From NCBI GenBank assembly GCA_025917655.1, contig CP084608.1, positions 2,356,001-2,420,000 of the forward strand: a stretch of DNA of 64,000 bases. The letters are read 5' to 3'. The stretch is from Chlorella sorokiniana. Lineage: Eukaryota > Chlorophyta > Trebouxiophyceae > Chlorellales > Chlorellaceae. This document shows, piece after piece, positions 12,125 to 24,807 of this stretch. The notes under the pieces are model-generated. The model saw only the letters and a list, made by a program, of their open reading frames with translations. It had not been told where the DNA came from and did not search any database. The position numbers and the translations under genes were made by a program. How positions within the stretch are numbered: position 1 is the first letter of the stretch; each line of letters starts with the position of its first letter.

Positions 12125-14734
12125 TCAGCCGCGCGGCACAGGGGCGGCCCGCGCCTGCATGCACCCCTCCCTGTGCGCCTCCCAGTCCGCCCGCTGGCAG
12201 TCGACGCCGCAGTACCTGCAGGTACAGGGAGTTGCACGGCAACAATTATACGGGTGCTGACGTGCCAGGACATGGAGAGGCAGGTGTGGATGGCCTAGAG
12301 CAGGCCAGGCAGCGCGTCGCGGCGGCGCCGGCCCGTGCCCCCAGCATGCCTTGGATGGACTGCGTGCAGCAGGAGCTTCGACCCCGTCTCTTGCCTACCT
12401 GGCCCGCATGCAGCCGCGGCATTTCTTGAGGCGGCCGCCGTCGGGAGCGCGGGTGGCGCCGCACACGGAACACATCTTGGGCGGGCGGCGGGCGGCGGCA
12501 GCCTCGGCAGTCGCCTCGCCGCCCTGCTGCCCTACGGCAGCCGCAGCAGAGGCGCTGCCAGAGCGCTGCACGGGCGGGGGCGCCGGGCGCGCTGCGCGCG
12601 CTGTGGTGCGCTGTGCTGGCGTGGTCGTTGCAGGGGGCGGCGGCGAGGCGCCCGCCAGGTACCTAGACATGACGCTGTGCAGGCGAGCCACGACAGCCTC
12701 CTGCTGCGGGGCGGGCCACAGGCCGGCGGGCAGCTCAGTGAGCAGGCGGGAGCCGTCCACAGCCACCAGCTCCTGAGCGGCTTCAGGGAAGGCCTCACAC
12801 AGCAGCACGCAGCCCATGACGGCGTTGCGCTGCAGGGGGAGGCGGCACAGGCGAGCGGATGGTCAGGCCAACTTGGGCAAGTGGCAGAATCCCTTCAGCT
12901 TGCCATGTATGCAGCAAACAAGGCATGCTGGCGCCAGGCCTGCCACGCAGCTCAAGCGCGGCCGGAGCAGCCGGGGGACACAGCAGGCAGGTGGACTAGC
13001 CCTGGCAGCGCTGGCAGTGCCTGAATCCATCCGATCAGCTGGGGTGAGCTGCCGGCCGTCCGCGCCGTCCGCATCCATTGCATCCCAGTCATGCAACCCA
13101 AAGAGGGTGTGCTGAGCAGGTGGGAAACACCGGCCAGGGCAACCCACCCGATCGGCTGCTGTGTAGGCGTCCAGGGGCGAGAGGGCCACCTCCATCACAT
13201 GCCCCCACAGCAGCAGGCCACCCCCGCCGACCAGCATCTGCACCAGAGGGCGGTGCTGGTGTGCGCGCATGGTTGTGGGGGTGGCGGCGTCTCCCCTGCC
13301 GCCTTTGCGCCTCGGCAGCACCCAGAGCGGCGTGGCCCCTGCCCTCCCGCCCACCTGCTCAAATGCCCAGCGTGTGGGCACCCGCCTGCCATCTTGCAGC
13401 GTGGTGCTGCCAGCGGTGGGCCCATGCACCATGTCTTGCATGACAATGCCAGCCACGTGCGCTGAGGCAGCCTGCGCGTGGCAGGAACCACCCAGCGAGG
13501 GCAATGGAGGAGATGGAAATCATGGAAGCACCACGCTGGAGTCGCGACGCGAGCTCTCGACCCTCCCCCGTCTCAGCATGCCACTGCGCATCCCATGCGC
13601 CTGGCTCCTGCCTGGTAGCGGCGAAACTTCACGCGGTTGGGCTCGCCCAGGCTGCCGTCGTCCCTACCCCCACTCTCCACTGCGCAGAAGGACGAGTTGC
13701 GCTGCAAGTGTGAGGCTGCGGAGGGAGCACGCCTTGTCGCAGACAGCCGCAGCAGGTGAGGCTGGCGAGCGCGCTCGGAACGCTGGCAGCAGCTGGAGAG
13801 CCGGGCCCGCAGCGGCAAGCAGCAGCGGCCGGGCGCCCCCGCTGGCCCTCACTTGCGCTGCCGCTCTGGCTGGCCGGTCAGCAGGCTCAGCGTGATGTTG
13901 GCTGCGGCCAGCTGGTGGGTTGGGAAGATGCACATGAACTCTGCCATGAAAGCAGTCAGCAGCTCCAACACCTGAACTAGCGCAAGGGAGGGCTGCCACA
14001 GCAATGTGAAGGGTTACGCATCTGCGTGCGCAGCATCACAGCCCAGCTGGAAGGGAGGCGGCTTGCGCAGCCGGCCTGCAGTTGCAGGATGCCGGGCACG
14101 CAGGCCAGCGGCGCACCGTTGTGGCGTCGCCCCAGCCAAAGCGACCCAGGTCGTACGATTGCAGGAGCATCAGGGCGGCGCCGCAGGCATCCTCCGGGAT
14201 GTCCATGAGCTGCAGGTCCTCGAAACTGGCGTGAAGCACGCTACCGCCCGTAGCGTGGAGCAAGAGGCCCCGGGGGGCGGGGCATCAAGCCTTGCTGTCC
14301 TCGGCGGCGGCCGCAGGCGCAGCGCTGGCAGGATGAGGCGACGCAGGTCTTGCATGTCCAGCAGGCCCTTCGGCACTGTGTGTCCCCGCTCCGTGGCGTT
14401 CAGCAGGGGCTCCCGTAAAGCCTGCAGGGCATGGTGCGCCCCAGGGAGGATGGCGCGCGGCGAGGGCGGCCAACGCCGCCACGGCAGTGCCGCTCGGCGG
14501 GGCATACGGCAGTCAGCTCACCGCCATCGTGTCTACTTTTAGGCCTCCAGGTGTCAGAGACTCCTGCACAGCCGCCTCCAGCAGTTTAGAATAGCCTGCG
14601 ATCGCCTGATTGCAGGCCTGTGCGCTGCAGGCGTGCCTTGAATGAAACGAGCTCTGGAGATGCTGCCATGACTGTCGAGCGCCGAGATAGAAGCAGCTGG
14701 GCCTGTGAGAGGTCACGAGGTTGGCCAATGGCAT
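12125..14734 (-). CDS. MYND-type zinc finger protein of unknown function
   Basis: A multi-exon gene ending in a MYND zinc finger, a protein-interaction module. The finger is built from two exons: KMCSVCGATRAPDGGRLKKC and RGCMRAR (exon 12829-12399), then YCGVDCQRADWEAHREGC (stop at 12125-12127). This gives the family Cys/His spacing. Upstream exons encode a helical region of no recognised family: LLTAFMAEFMCIFPTHQLAA (near 13970-13850), VKFRRYQ (near 13620), IVMQDMVHGPTAGSTTLQDG (near 13440-13380), VQMLVGGGGLLLWGHVMEVA (near 13240-13170) and NAVMGCVLLCEAFPEAAQEL. The exon ending near 14520 begins in a frame open from an ATG at 14734; another ATG lies at 14669, so the start is uncertain. Many algal MYND proteins have no assigned role, and none is proposed here. 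Exon borders upstream of 13000 are approximate. Confidence 0.7.
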
Positions 14735-15332
14735 GCTGTGAGCGCTGTGGCGCTGCACCTGCAGACGGCCCCCTCCCATCCACTCCTGTTCAATTTACCG
14801 TAGGTGGTGTGATATATCCTGCCTATAATCTTGCGCACAATTTGGTGCACAAGCCTGGCGCGCTGTTCTTCCTGCTCTTAGCACCTCTGCGCACCGCCTG
14901 CCAGCACCCCACCCTCCAGAAGCTGTCCGCATGCATGCTTCACTTTTCCTGAAGCTCCTCCCTGTTTTCTGAGATGCTCATCATGATATCTCGTATGCCA
15001 GACCTGCTGCATTGGTGGCGACGCTGCTGATGCCGATGCTGGCCACCTGGGCGCGGCGCCGCGGCGGTGTACCTGGAGGCCCACCCGCCAGCCTGCAAGC
15101 AATCCTTCGGTCGGCAGCTCATTGATCACTTTGAAAACCTCGGCCTGCTGTAGCTTGCCCTGTAAGCGCGCGCACCCCGGAAGGAACCAGTATAAGCGCG
15201 CTTCACGGAAGCACGGGTTCGCGATGAGCACGTCGTTGTTGAATCTGCGCCACAACAGAACGTGCTCATAGTCGCCCGTTGAACGCAACCTAGCTTGTCG
15301 CGCCTCTCAGTGCGGAAGACGCTGCCCAAACC
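14735..15332. other. Divergent upstream region of the MYND gene and DAGL copy 1
   Basis: It lies between two divergent genes. The last 52 bases (from 15281) belong to the duplicated unit and recur at 24756-24807. A minus-strand open frame of about 136 codons (15288-14878) resembles nothing I know and lacks support from a partner exon. AT-richer sequence with TATAATC-like text lies near 14810-14850. Confidence 0.4.
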
Positions 15333-18300
15333 ATGCCCGAGCTAACGCTCTTTAGGAGACGTTGGCATACCGCCACCGGTGAGAGCGGCACGATAGCATG
15401 GGCCGCGGGGGTGGCCCCGGCGGCAGTGCTGCGTTGCCGCCTCCGGCGTTGGCCCTCCGCCCCCTCTGCCGAATTGTTACTCTGCACCCCTTGCAGATGC
15501 GCTGCCCCTCCTAATGGTTCTGCTGTGCGTCTTCCACCTGCTGTGGTTTGTGCCGTATGCAACAGGTGCGTTGCCTGCCGCAATCTGTTGGCCTAGCACG
15601 CGGTTTGCTGGGTGCTGCCGCTCATGCCGCCATCGTTCTGCGCTTTGCAGGCGCGTATTCCATTGAGGGCACAGGCCTCAAATACGAATGCGCGCATGCC
15701 ACCGAGCTGCGCGTGGCCAACTACAGCCTGTTTGCCACCTTTGGGCTGGCTGCAATCAACGAGGCGGTGCTGACGGTTCTGGGCCTGCGAGGTGCGGTCT
15801 CTTCGCCAAGCTGCTGTGCCGTGCACAGAGCGGAGCAGCATTGTCACGGAGGCTGGCTTCCACATGACATGATTGCTGCAAACGATGGGCAGTACAAAGG
15901 GTGGCGCATGCATTGCCTGCCGCAGGAGGGCCGTTTGAGACGCGGAAGCGGCGCTTCATGAACCCGCTTCTGTACCTGGAGATCGTGCTCTGGGGGCTGC
16001 TGCTGGCCTTCACAAGTGAGCGGCATGCTGCGCAGCGCGATTTCACTATTAGCTGTCAACCTTGTAGTTCTACTTTTTTAGTTTCCGTTATGTAGTTTCC
16101 TTTGTAGCATGGGTCACTCCTTCCTTGAAGTTCATGCTTGTCTGCGTGCTACGCCCCTCCCACACACCCTCTCCAGTCTATGCCACCGTGACGGTCTACT
16201 CACCCGCGGTTGCCGACAGCTGCTGGTCCAACAACCCATGCCAGTACAACCCCGACCTTTTCCCGCTAGCATGCCGCGACAAGAGGGGCACAGGTGAGCT
16301 CAGCAACAGATGCCTCCCTGGGTGTGGGCAGTTGCAGCGTTGCACGCGGCGCTGTGTCGCCTCCCATGTGCTGCCCCCCAAAAAAAAAAAAACATACACA
16401 CACACACACCACACGCATTCGCACGGGCCACCCCGGTGTAGGCGCCATACGATCGCTGCCTGAGACCTGCCAGAAGTTGCTGCAGGCGGGGCCCAATTTC
16501 ATGTGAGCTTGCAGCATCCTCCACTTTTCGCAGTGTTGCTTACATGCAGGGGTTGCAGCTCTGCTCCCACCTCGCCAGCGGCGGGCATCTGAAACAGTCC
16601 TGCTGGCCACTCCATCTTTGGACGGTACCGCCGTACTACCAACTATCCCTGACGCAGGTACTGCTGGCTGACGTGGCTGGTGAACGGTGCCAACTGGGCG
16701 GGGACGGCTGTGTACGACATTGTGGCCTTCTTCACACGACTCGAGGAGGAGGGATTCCCTGGAATAGACATCACCCCGGCCGGCGACGTCAACGTCACAA
16801 GCAACGCCACCGCGGTCATAGTGGCGGAGTGGTTCGTCTGCTTCATCAAGTGCGTTCTCCACAGCTCAGCTCATCTTTGCGGTTGGAACCAGGCGTGGGT
16901 GCCCGTGAAGCACTGCCTGCATGCACCGCAGCAGCTGCAGAGCGCCGGCACTGCGGGCCTCCCCTCGGCAGCTGCAGCACGACAGCCTGGCCGTTGCATT
17001 GCCGTCGTGCACGTTTGGGGGTACCTGGCTCGTTCGACGCGCCGTGGTGGGGTCGCCCTGATGCATGGCCCGGCTGCGGCCTTGCGCATGTGCCTGGCTG
17101 CAGGAGCAGGACGAGCGACAGCGACGCCGTGCTGGACAACCTGCTGGCCACCACAGGCTCCACAGAGGACGACAGCGAGGAGGTGGACTTCATCCGGGAG
17201 TATGCAGACGACCCCGATCTCAACTGCACCGGCGTGCTGGAGCGCTGGAACAAGTGAGGGGCTGCTTTCTTTCCTGGGGCAGCTGGGAAAGGTGTGTGTG
17301 GGGTGTGTGTGGGGGTGGAGGGGAGGGGAGGGGGAGGCGCGCGTGCGTGCACATGCCCATGGCAATTTCGCTGCGTTTGGCCAGGGCCCCCCCCTCTCCC
17401 CCGCCCCCCGGGGGCAGTGCTTGGGCCCAAGTGGCAGCATGCCTGCTGACTGTTAGGCTGGTGCGCAGCTGGCGCAGCTTGTAACGAACTGGCCGCATTT
17501 ACTCCCTCTCTTCCCGCAGCGGGCAACTGTTCTCGCAGTGCAATTCCACCAATGACCCCGTTTTTTGGAACCAAACCCGTAAGCGCGGGCGGTGCCATGG
17601 CAGCTGCTGCCTTATGCTGCAGCGTTGTGCCGCCGCTAGAGGTTGCCGGCCGTGCCTCCTGCCGTGCTTCCAAAGTGCCTCCTCCCCCTGCGGCGCTCTA
17701 TTGCAGTTGCGTTGCAGTTGGTAAGGTTGCGGTGCCAACTGTTCCTGCCCTCTTGGTCCTCCTGCTGCAGTGGAGATCGATCTAGATGTGTCGGCAGGGG
17801 CTGTGGAGGGCGAGGATGGCAACGTCCTGTTTGACGTCCCGGTGGGTGGGGTGCCAGCCTGGCTGTCAAATCTGTGAACAACCATCAGTCAGTGGGTCCT
17901 TGCACTTGATCGCCTTGCGTGCGTCGCTGCGCCTGTCCGCCGCGCAGCGCCCTGTGACCACGCCTGCTGTGGCTCTGCGCAACTTGCACAGGGCGTCACC
18001 ACCATCTCGGAGTACAATGCGTTCCTGCGGGAGCACCCCAACCTCTTCCAGTGTGAGTGTGCTTCGGGAGCTCCCTCCCTCACCGGGAACTGCCCTGCAT
18101 GTGGCCCCGACATGCAAGCAGCTGGGCAGGGTGCTCCTTCCCCACAGGCTGCACCTCCTTTTTAACATACGCCGTCCCATCGCACACGCCCCCAACCCCT
18201 GCCGCAGTCTACAACCAGCAGATGCTGGAGGCCATTCGGCAGTCCGGCATCCTGGACATCGGGATAGGCGGCAACTTCAACCTGTCCAAGGCCTCGGTGG

Positions 18301-21300
18301 GATGCCGTCGCCAGCAGCTTGCTTAGCTTGTGCAACTTGGTGCCCTGGTCACATTGCCGGCTGCTGCAAGGCAGCTGCCCCCTCAGCGACTCGCCCGTGT
18401 GCTCCCTCTGCAGGACACGCCGTGGTTCTCCTGCATGAATGCAACCTGCCAGGAGCAAACCTAGTGAGGATCTCTTTGCATGTTGCTTGTGTTCACCTGA
18501 ACATACTTCGCAGGGCCGTGTGCACTGTACATCGCTGTGTGCCCTGCACCCCTGCCTGCAGCTGGGCTGATGACTGCCAGGAATGGGCGCAGATTCTCGC
18601 ACTGCCCCAGCCGAAAAACAGGCGAGCTGTCCCTTTCGCTGCTTGGTGGCACACTGGGCTGTCAATGTGCTCATCACCATCTCGCGCTCTTGGTGCAGCA
18701 AGCCGTTCTTTGAGATCCTGGTCATCACCTCGTGGACCGTGCTGGCCATCACAGCGTGAGGACTGCTCGGCCCCCCGCATGCCCTGCCCCGTGCACCATT
18801 AAGCTGGCCCAACTCGGTTGCGGCCACTCAGCCTGGCCATACGTTCTTGCTATCTGCCAAGGGCCTCCCTCCCACCTGCAGCTTGGTGCTGTTCCTGTGC
18901 TTCAACGCCTTCCCCGACTACAACGACGTGGACAGCTGGGAGGGCACGCTGCGCAGCATCGACCGCATGTGCCTGTGCGGCGGCGGCCTGGCCGCCTCGG
19001 CCAACGTCAGTGGCAGGTGTGCTGGCCGGAGGCAGGCCAGCCCCACTGCATCCAGAGCCGCGCTGCGCTGGTTCTCTGCCAGCGTTCCTCATTCCTCACC
19101 CTCCTTTCGTCCCCGGCTGCAGCGACATGAGTGTTTCGCGGGAAATTGCTCAGTTGCTGAACCTGCTCTTTGGGGGCATTGACATGGACCCCACGGGTGG
19201 GCCCCCAGCAAGCGTTGCTGCCTAGTTTCTGCTGCCATATATGGCGCTGACTGTCCTGGCAAGCGAATTTGCTTGAGAGACCTATAACCACCCCGCCCTG
19301 TCTCCTGCAGACCGCCTGCTGGGTGTTTATCTGGTTAGCGAGCGACAGCACCGGCGGCGGCAGCACGACGTCCTTGCGGCGTTGCAGAAGGCTGGTGAGT
19401 CCTCTTGTGCAGTGTCGTTGCAAGCGCCCACTTTTAGTTTCCTTCAGCTCAGACTCCACAACAAAGGCGCGCTCTTCCCCTTGGGGCAGGCATTATTGCG
19501 GAACAGAAGCGCACGCGGTCAAGGAGGCTCCGCGATGCCTTGTCCAAGCTGAACCCGAAGCGATCCAGCGGCAGCAAGCAGCAGCAGCCTGGCAGCCCAG
19601 CAGCCGCGGCCCTCCCCTCGCATCCAGAGACGACCGATAAGGGTTCAGCAGCCAGCGCCGATGGCGCCGAGCCCCCGCTGGCTGTCCCGCTGAACGGCAG
19701 CAACGCGGGCGACAGCAGCGGCAGCGGCCCCGGCCGCCCTCGGCTTGCCGCTGAGGTGCCCGCAGCAGCAGCAGCAGCAGCAGCAGACGGCAAGCTTCTG
19801 GCGTCGCCTTTTGACGTTTCTGCAGCGCCAGCCGCCTCCCCCGCACTCAGCTGGGCCAGCCTCCCAGGTCCAGCGACCCCCGGCTGTTGATGTACCAGCA
19901 CAGCATGGTGCGTCTGCAGAGCAGGGTAGCACGCAGCATCAGCGCCGGCTCCCCCATGGCCGAGGACAGCGCTGCTGAAGACCTAGCTGCAGCAGAGGCG
20001 GGGCGGGCTGCCGGCGGCGAGCAAGCCGCCGGCGTGGCGGAAGCCGAGCCAGAGCAAGTGCTGGAGGGGCCTGCGGACAGCGGCAGCACGCAGCAGAGCG
20101 GTCAGAAGCAGGCAGCGGCGCAGCAAAGCACAGCTGCGTTCCAGAGTTCGGCGGTCAGAGTTGTGGCCAGGCAAGGCTGCCCGGCACTGTACATCCTGCT
20201 ATTGGCGTGTTTGTCGAGCCGCTTACCGTCTCCTGTGTGTGCCCTTGCCGCAGCTTCCACCCACTGCTGACGCCAAGCGGATGTGCGTCTGCCGGGAAGC
20301 TGTGCGGGCCGCCCCCTCTCGCCCCAGGAGGCGGCTGAGATTTATGCGGGTGAGCGGCTGCCCTCTCCTGCAGGGGTGGACGGCCGCTGCCTGCCTGGTG
20401 TGCCATGCCGCCAGCAGCCGCGATGTTGTGCACAGCTTGCCCCGCTCCTTCGCTCCACCCTGCGGCAGGCAAGCTGGATCCGGTGGATCACGGCACGCTG
20501 CGGCAGGCACAGCGCATCAGTCGCTCGCGGTGGCGGCATACGGCCTGCAAGGCGTCATCTGGGCCAAGGGCCAGTGAGTGGCTGCCCTGTCTGACGCCCT
20601 TTCGTGGAAGCTGCTCACCCTTTCAGCCCGGCCCCTGCTAGCCTGCGCTTTGCTGCTGGCAGCTGCAGCCGCAGCGCGTTCCCGACCCAGCACGGCCTCT
20701 GCGTGTCGCTCCGCTGAGCGCAGGCGGCCCACAATGTGCCTGGCCAACGCCAACCGCCTGGTCAAGTGCTTCAAGCGGCCGCTGGGCCTGGAGAACAAGT
20801 TCCGCAAGCAGAACTTTGACACCATCCTGCAGATGACAGGCAAGATCGAAAGGCGGGCGCGTGTGCCCGGCGTGCGCTGAGCACGCTGCCTGTGGTTTTC
20901 GGTAGAGTGGAAGGGCTCTATGTGTTGATGGACAGTGCATCATCCACCGTTTCAGCTGCCCTTGGTCAACAACCTCTTCCACCCCCGTTCCCCACCCCCA
21001 CCCAATCTCTCCCACATCATCGTTTGGGTCATCAGCGCGCGCTCACACCCCGCCTCACCCGCCGCACCCGCAGGCGTGGCCCCCGCCGACCTGCTGTACG
21101 TCAACTACACCAACGTCGCGGGCGGGGTACTGCCCTACCTGCTCATGCTGCACCGCCCCTCCAAGTCGGTGGTGCTGTCGGTGCGCGGCACAGGTGGGCT
21201 GGGGAGCTCGGGTTGAGCGAGAGGGTGTGGTGGTGAGGACATGGCGCCTGCAAGGCAAAGCGGCGCGCCGTGGGCACTCAAGACGCCCCCCTCCACATGC

Positions 21301-23847
21301 ACTGCAGCCTGCAGGATGTTGGGGCCGTGTGCACGCCAGCGCGGGCGCTGCTGACAGCCACCCCCTCTATGTTGCTTTCCACCCCCTCTCCGCTTCGTTC
21401 CACCCCTCGCAGTGAGCATGGAGGATCTGATCACTGACCTGCTCTCAAACCCCGTGGATGTGGCGGGCTGGGTGCCGCAGTGGGTGCGCGAGGAGCGCGG
21501 CTGCGCCAGGCATCTGGGGCAGCGGGGACGCCAGCGGCGACGGCCTCAAGGCCCACATCGGCATCGTCAGCAGCGCCACCGCCATTCTGAAGGACCTGGA
21601 GGAGAGGGGGCTGCTGCGGGTGAGGCGTCGAGGGGGGAGTGGCACTGCTGGGTGGGGCAGCGGCAGCTTGGCCTGGCGCATCCGACATTCCCTGGCGGGC
21701 GCGCACTACATCCGTTGCCGTGGCGGCGGGGCGATTGTTTTGCTCCCAACAGCACCCGGCTCTCCTGCTGCCCCTGCTCCTGCAGGAGATGCTGCTGTCC
21801 AAGCTGCTGAGGGCTGCCACGCTGGCGGGACGCGACTCGCAGGCTGTCATCGCCGAGTTCCTGGCCGGCCACAAGGGCGGCGAGCTTCCGGAGCTGCCGG
21901 TTAGGCCAGCTGGCATGAGCGGCGGGGCTCGCAGCTGGGCGGCGACCCCTTGGCTGCGGCGGCGGCAGGGAGCGGCATTGGTGCGCCCAGCGGCGGCGAG
22001 GAGGAGGATGCGCAGTTTGCCGAGGCAGAGGAGCGACACCTGTCCCGCCTGCGCCGGCTGGACGAGGGGCGCGAGGTGGAGCTGCCCCTCAAGCGGGCGC
22101 AGACCATCATCCGGTGGGCAGGCCGAGCATGCAGGCGCCGCTCGTTGACATTGTTGACAGACCGCCAGCTGGCCAGCTCTGCCTAGAAAGCACGGCCGAG
22201 GAGGCGAGGTGCATCTCAACTCCTCACGCTCGCGCTCCCAGCCCCCGCCATCCGTCGTTGCCGACCCGCAGGTCCAAGCTGCAGCTGCAGGGTTGGAAGG
22301 TGGTGGTTACAGGGCACTCCCTGGGCGCGGCGGTGGCCACGCTGCTGGGCATGCAGCTGCGCGAGCGCTTTGCCGACCTTGAGTGCTGGGCCTTCAACCC
22401 GCCGGGCGGGCTGCTGAGCTGGGAGCTGTCTCAGATTGCACAGTGCTACTGCACCAGCGTGGTGGTGGGCAAGGACGTGATCAGCCGGCTGAGGTGAGAG
22501 GGGGGAAGGGGGCTTTGCGGGGGGCTGTGGGGGAACCACAAGGCGGCTGAGGGGTCGGTGGGAGAGGAGGAGGCACCACAGGACCGTCCGCACCCACCCA
22601 CCCACCCACCCACCCTCACACCCCCACAGCAGCATCCATGCTGCCATCTCTGCATGTTCTCCAGCTTTTGCCTCCCCCTTTCTTCCCTCCGGCAGCTTCA
22701 CCACCTCCAAGCGGGTGGTGGACGAGATGGTGGTGAGCCTGGCGCGGTGCAAGCGCCCCAAGCTGAAGGTGCTGCTGGATGTGGCCCTGGGGCGGCGCAA
22801 GCGCGCCGCCTCCACCCCCACACCTTCTGCAAGTTCGAGGAGGTCGGGCCCGAGGCGCTTCAGCTGGTGGAGCAGTGAGTCGGGGGCGGATGGCCGCGGC
22901 CTGTGCGCTGGTTCTGCATGCACGGCTGCAGTTGGGCAGGCAGCCGCAGGCCACGCGTGGTGCTCCAGCGGCGCGCTCATGAGCTCACGCCCTGCCGTGG
23001 GCGCGCCGCTGTGTGCAGGTATTACCGCGCCAGCCACCTGCACATGCAGGGCGCCGACACGACTGAGATGTACCCTCCGGGTGAAGGGGCAGGGGCAGAG
23101 GGGCAGCGCCTGCACGTGCAGTACGCGGCCAGGCTGTACTGCGAGGGCTGCACTGCCGTACCGCAGCTGCGTTGCTGCCACCGCTTCGCCACAGAATGGG
23201 CCGCACCGCCGTCCCCTCACCCCTGCCATCCTTGCTGCTGCAGGCAAGCTGGTGTTCATGCGGCCCTTCAAGGGCAAGAAGAAGCAGCAGACGGTGTGGG
23301 ACGCGGTGTGGATCGACGCAGCCAGTGAGTGCAGCTGGGTGCCAGCTGGCGATCAACTGGGCTGCTGCGCACTGCTTTCTCAGTTGGCATGCCGCTGCAC
23401 AGCCATGCACGCTAGAGGGGGTGCAATAGAGGAGCTGTTTGGCTCAACCCCCCCCACCCCACCCCACCCCACCCCACCCACACACACACACACACACACC
23501 CGCCCCCTGCAGCCCTGATTTCTGAGGGCATCCTGGTGACCCCCACCATGATGGCCCACCACCGCCTGTTTGTGCTGGCAGAGGCGTTCGAGGTGTGCTG
23601 GCTCTCAGGGGAGGGGAACCCAGCAGCTGTGGGTTGTTGAGCAACGCTCAGCATGCTGAGAACCATCGTCGCGGGAGGCGCCGTGCCTGCCCTGTGAACG
23701 GCAGGTTTCGCATGCAGCCCCTCAGGCATCCGCGTGCTCCCCGGCCGCCCAAACCCTGGCCTGCAGTCCATCTTTGCTGGGGAGGTGGCCACCGATGCGG
23801 CAGCACCTGACGAGCAGGCAGAGGAGGAGGACCTCATGTTCCAGTGA
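15333..23847 (+). CDS. sn-1-specific diacylglycerol lipase (DAGL family), copy 1
   Basis: Membrane lipase expected to cut diacylglycerol at sn-1, giving 2-monoacylglycerol and a fatty acid. The start MPELTLFRRRW resembles animal DAGL. Four membrane segments follow: LPLLMVLLCVFHLLWFV, FATFGLAAINEAVLTVLGL, LLYLEIVLWGLLLAFTIYAT and FEILVITSWTVLAITALVLF. Between the third and fourth lies a loop of roughly 300 residues (exons 16177 to about 18620) rich in Cys and N-glycosylation sequons. Then come IAQLLNLLFGGIDMDPTDRL (matching the DAGL segment before the catalytic core), a low-complexity linker and a class 3 lipase domain: LSVRGT, the nucleophile in GHSLG (22312-22326), the Asp in VVGKDVISRL and the His in MMAHHRLF. 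More than 20 exons; stop 23845-23847. One intron (18622) starts GC where copy 2 has GT. Several frame slips (near 20300, 20530, 21500, 21930, 22815) are mostly absent from copy 2. Confidence 0.9.
22596..22625 (+). repeat. (CCCA)n-type simple repeat in a DAGL intron, shared by both copies
   Basis: A run of CCCA units sits in an intron of DAGL copy 1 and recurs in the same intron of copy 2 near 31948-31975. Flanking intron sequence is also almost unchanged, which supports recent exchange between the two copies in this part. Confidence 0.75.
23443..23500 (+). repeat. C-rich (CCCCA)n followed by (CA)n microsatellite
   Basis: A compound simple repeat lies in a DAGL copy 1 intron just before the exon starting near 23515. 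The matching intron of copy 2 (32860-32915) is C-rich but lacks the array, so the two copies differ here. Confidence 0.85.
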
Positions 23848-24057
23848 GGGCGGCGAGCGCCACCAAGCGCCTCGCACCTCATGCGCTGGCGCACGGCGGC
23901 TGTGCCGCCGCTGAAGGCGCCGCGCAGCGGTTTGTTGTCAAGTTTTGTCGTCGGAAGGCGAACGTCGACACAGCCGTTGACCACTCAGTGCAGCTGCGCA
24001 GCCTTGCAGGCTTTGCAGTTGCGGCTGCCCTTATTGACCTCAACCATCTCTTATCCT

Positions 24058-24266
24058 TGGTTTGCATCTGCGGTTAGCAGAAATGATGCGAGTCTCACAG
24101 CTGGTGCAGTGTGGGAGCAGGTCAGGGGGTGGCGATGTGCGAGTCGCCCTGGGGCAAGGTCTGCGCAGGAGAGGCTGTCCCGTTCATCAGAAGCTCTGCT
24201 GCTGGCTGGCACGATGCCTGGCCACCGTAGGCAGGGCGGATAGCTTCTTGGCATCCAGTTGTGGTG

Positions 24267-24300
<34 letters not shown>

Positions 24301-24755
24301 GCCTGCGCCGCTAGCCAGCCTCCTCCCCTGCGGGCAGCCACCCACTATGCAGGCCTCCTGGCCAGACCCCTTTGTGGCTCAATTGGCATTCAGCGCGTTC
24401 AGTGTTGGTTATGATTCGATAAGACTCGACTGCGCGAGGAAGAACGGCCTAACATTTCCCACCTGGGACGCCAACCATGAGCTTTATCGAGGAGATGCTT
24501 GGCATGTCTGACACATAACCTGTCAAACAGGCGAACACGCAGCTAGAACCTCTTTTAAAGCCTCCCAATGTACGCATTCCATGACAGCCTGGCAGCACTG
24601 CCACTTGGCAACTGTAAACAGGGCTTGTCTGACCACTGCCATGCCAAGCAACCGACCCTATTGTCCTGTTATCCCTTGGCAACGGCCCATATGCGGTGAA
24701 CACGTCTATGTGGAATGCTCCTCAAGAGACTGTGCTCATCTATGATATAGCCTCG
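24058..24755. other. Spacer between the two tandem units, with a (CTG)n microsatellite
   Basis: About 700 bases separate the two duplicated units and are not repeated elsewhere in the window. A run of about ten CTG units lies at 24269-24299. The second half (24360-24750) is less GC-rich and probably contains upstream sequence of DAGL copy 2 that differs from the upstream sequence of copy 1. No gene was recognised. Confidence 0.6.
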
Positions 24756-24807
24756 TGAACGCAACTTAGCTTGTCGCGCCTCTCAGTGCGGAGACGCTGC
24801 CCAGGCC

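Larger units (their letters stand above)
15281..24057 (+). repeat. Tandem duplication, unit A (contains DAGL copy 1)
   Basis: The segment beginning gaacgcaacctagcttgt at 15281 recurs from 24756, and the similarity runs past both stop codons to about 24057 and 33487. The unit carries one complete gene with its short promoter side and 3' region. Exons are alike throughout. Introns vary from almost identical (for example 19013-19122 against 28415-28524) to clearly different (16016-16176 against 25491-25597). The borders were placed by eye. Confidence 0.93.

Noticed and set aside
14878-15288. A 136-codon minus-strand frame upstream of DAGL copy 1
   Set aside because: No recognised domain, no supporting exon, and part of it lies in the repeated unit boundary; kept as unannotated.
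16378-16410. Poly-A followed by CA repeats as a retroposed element tail
   Set aside because: It is a simple repeat inside a DAGL intron with no element sequence next to it and no target-site duplication visible.
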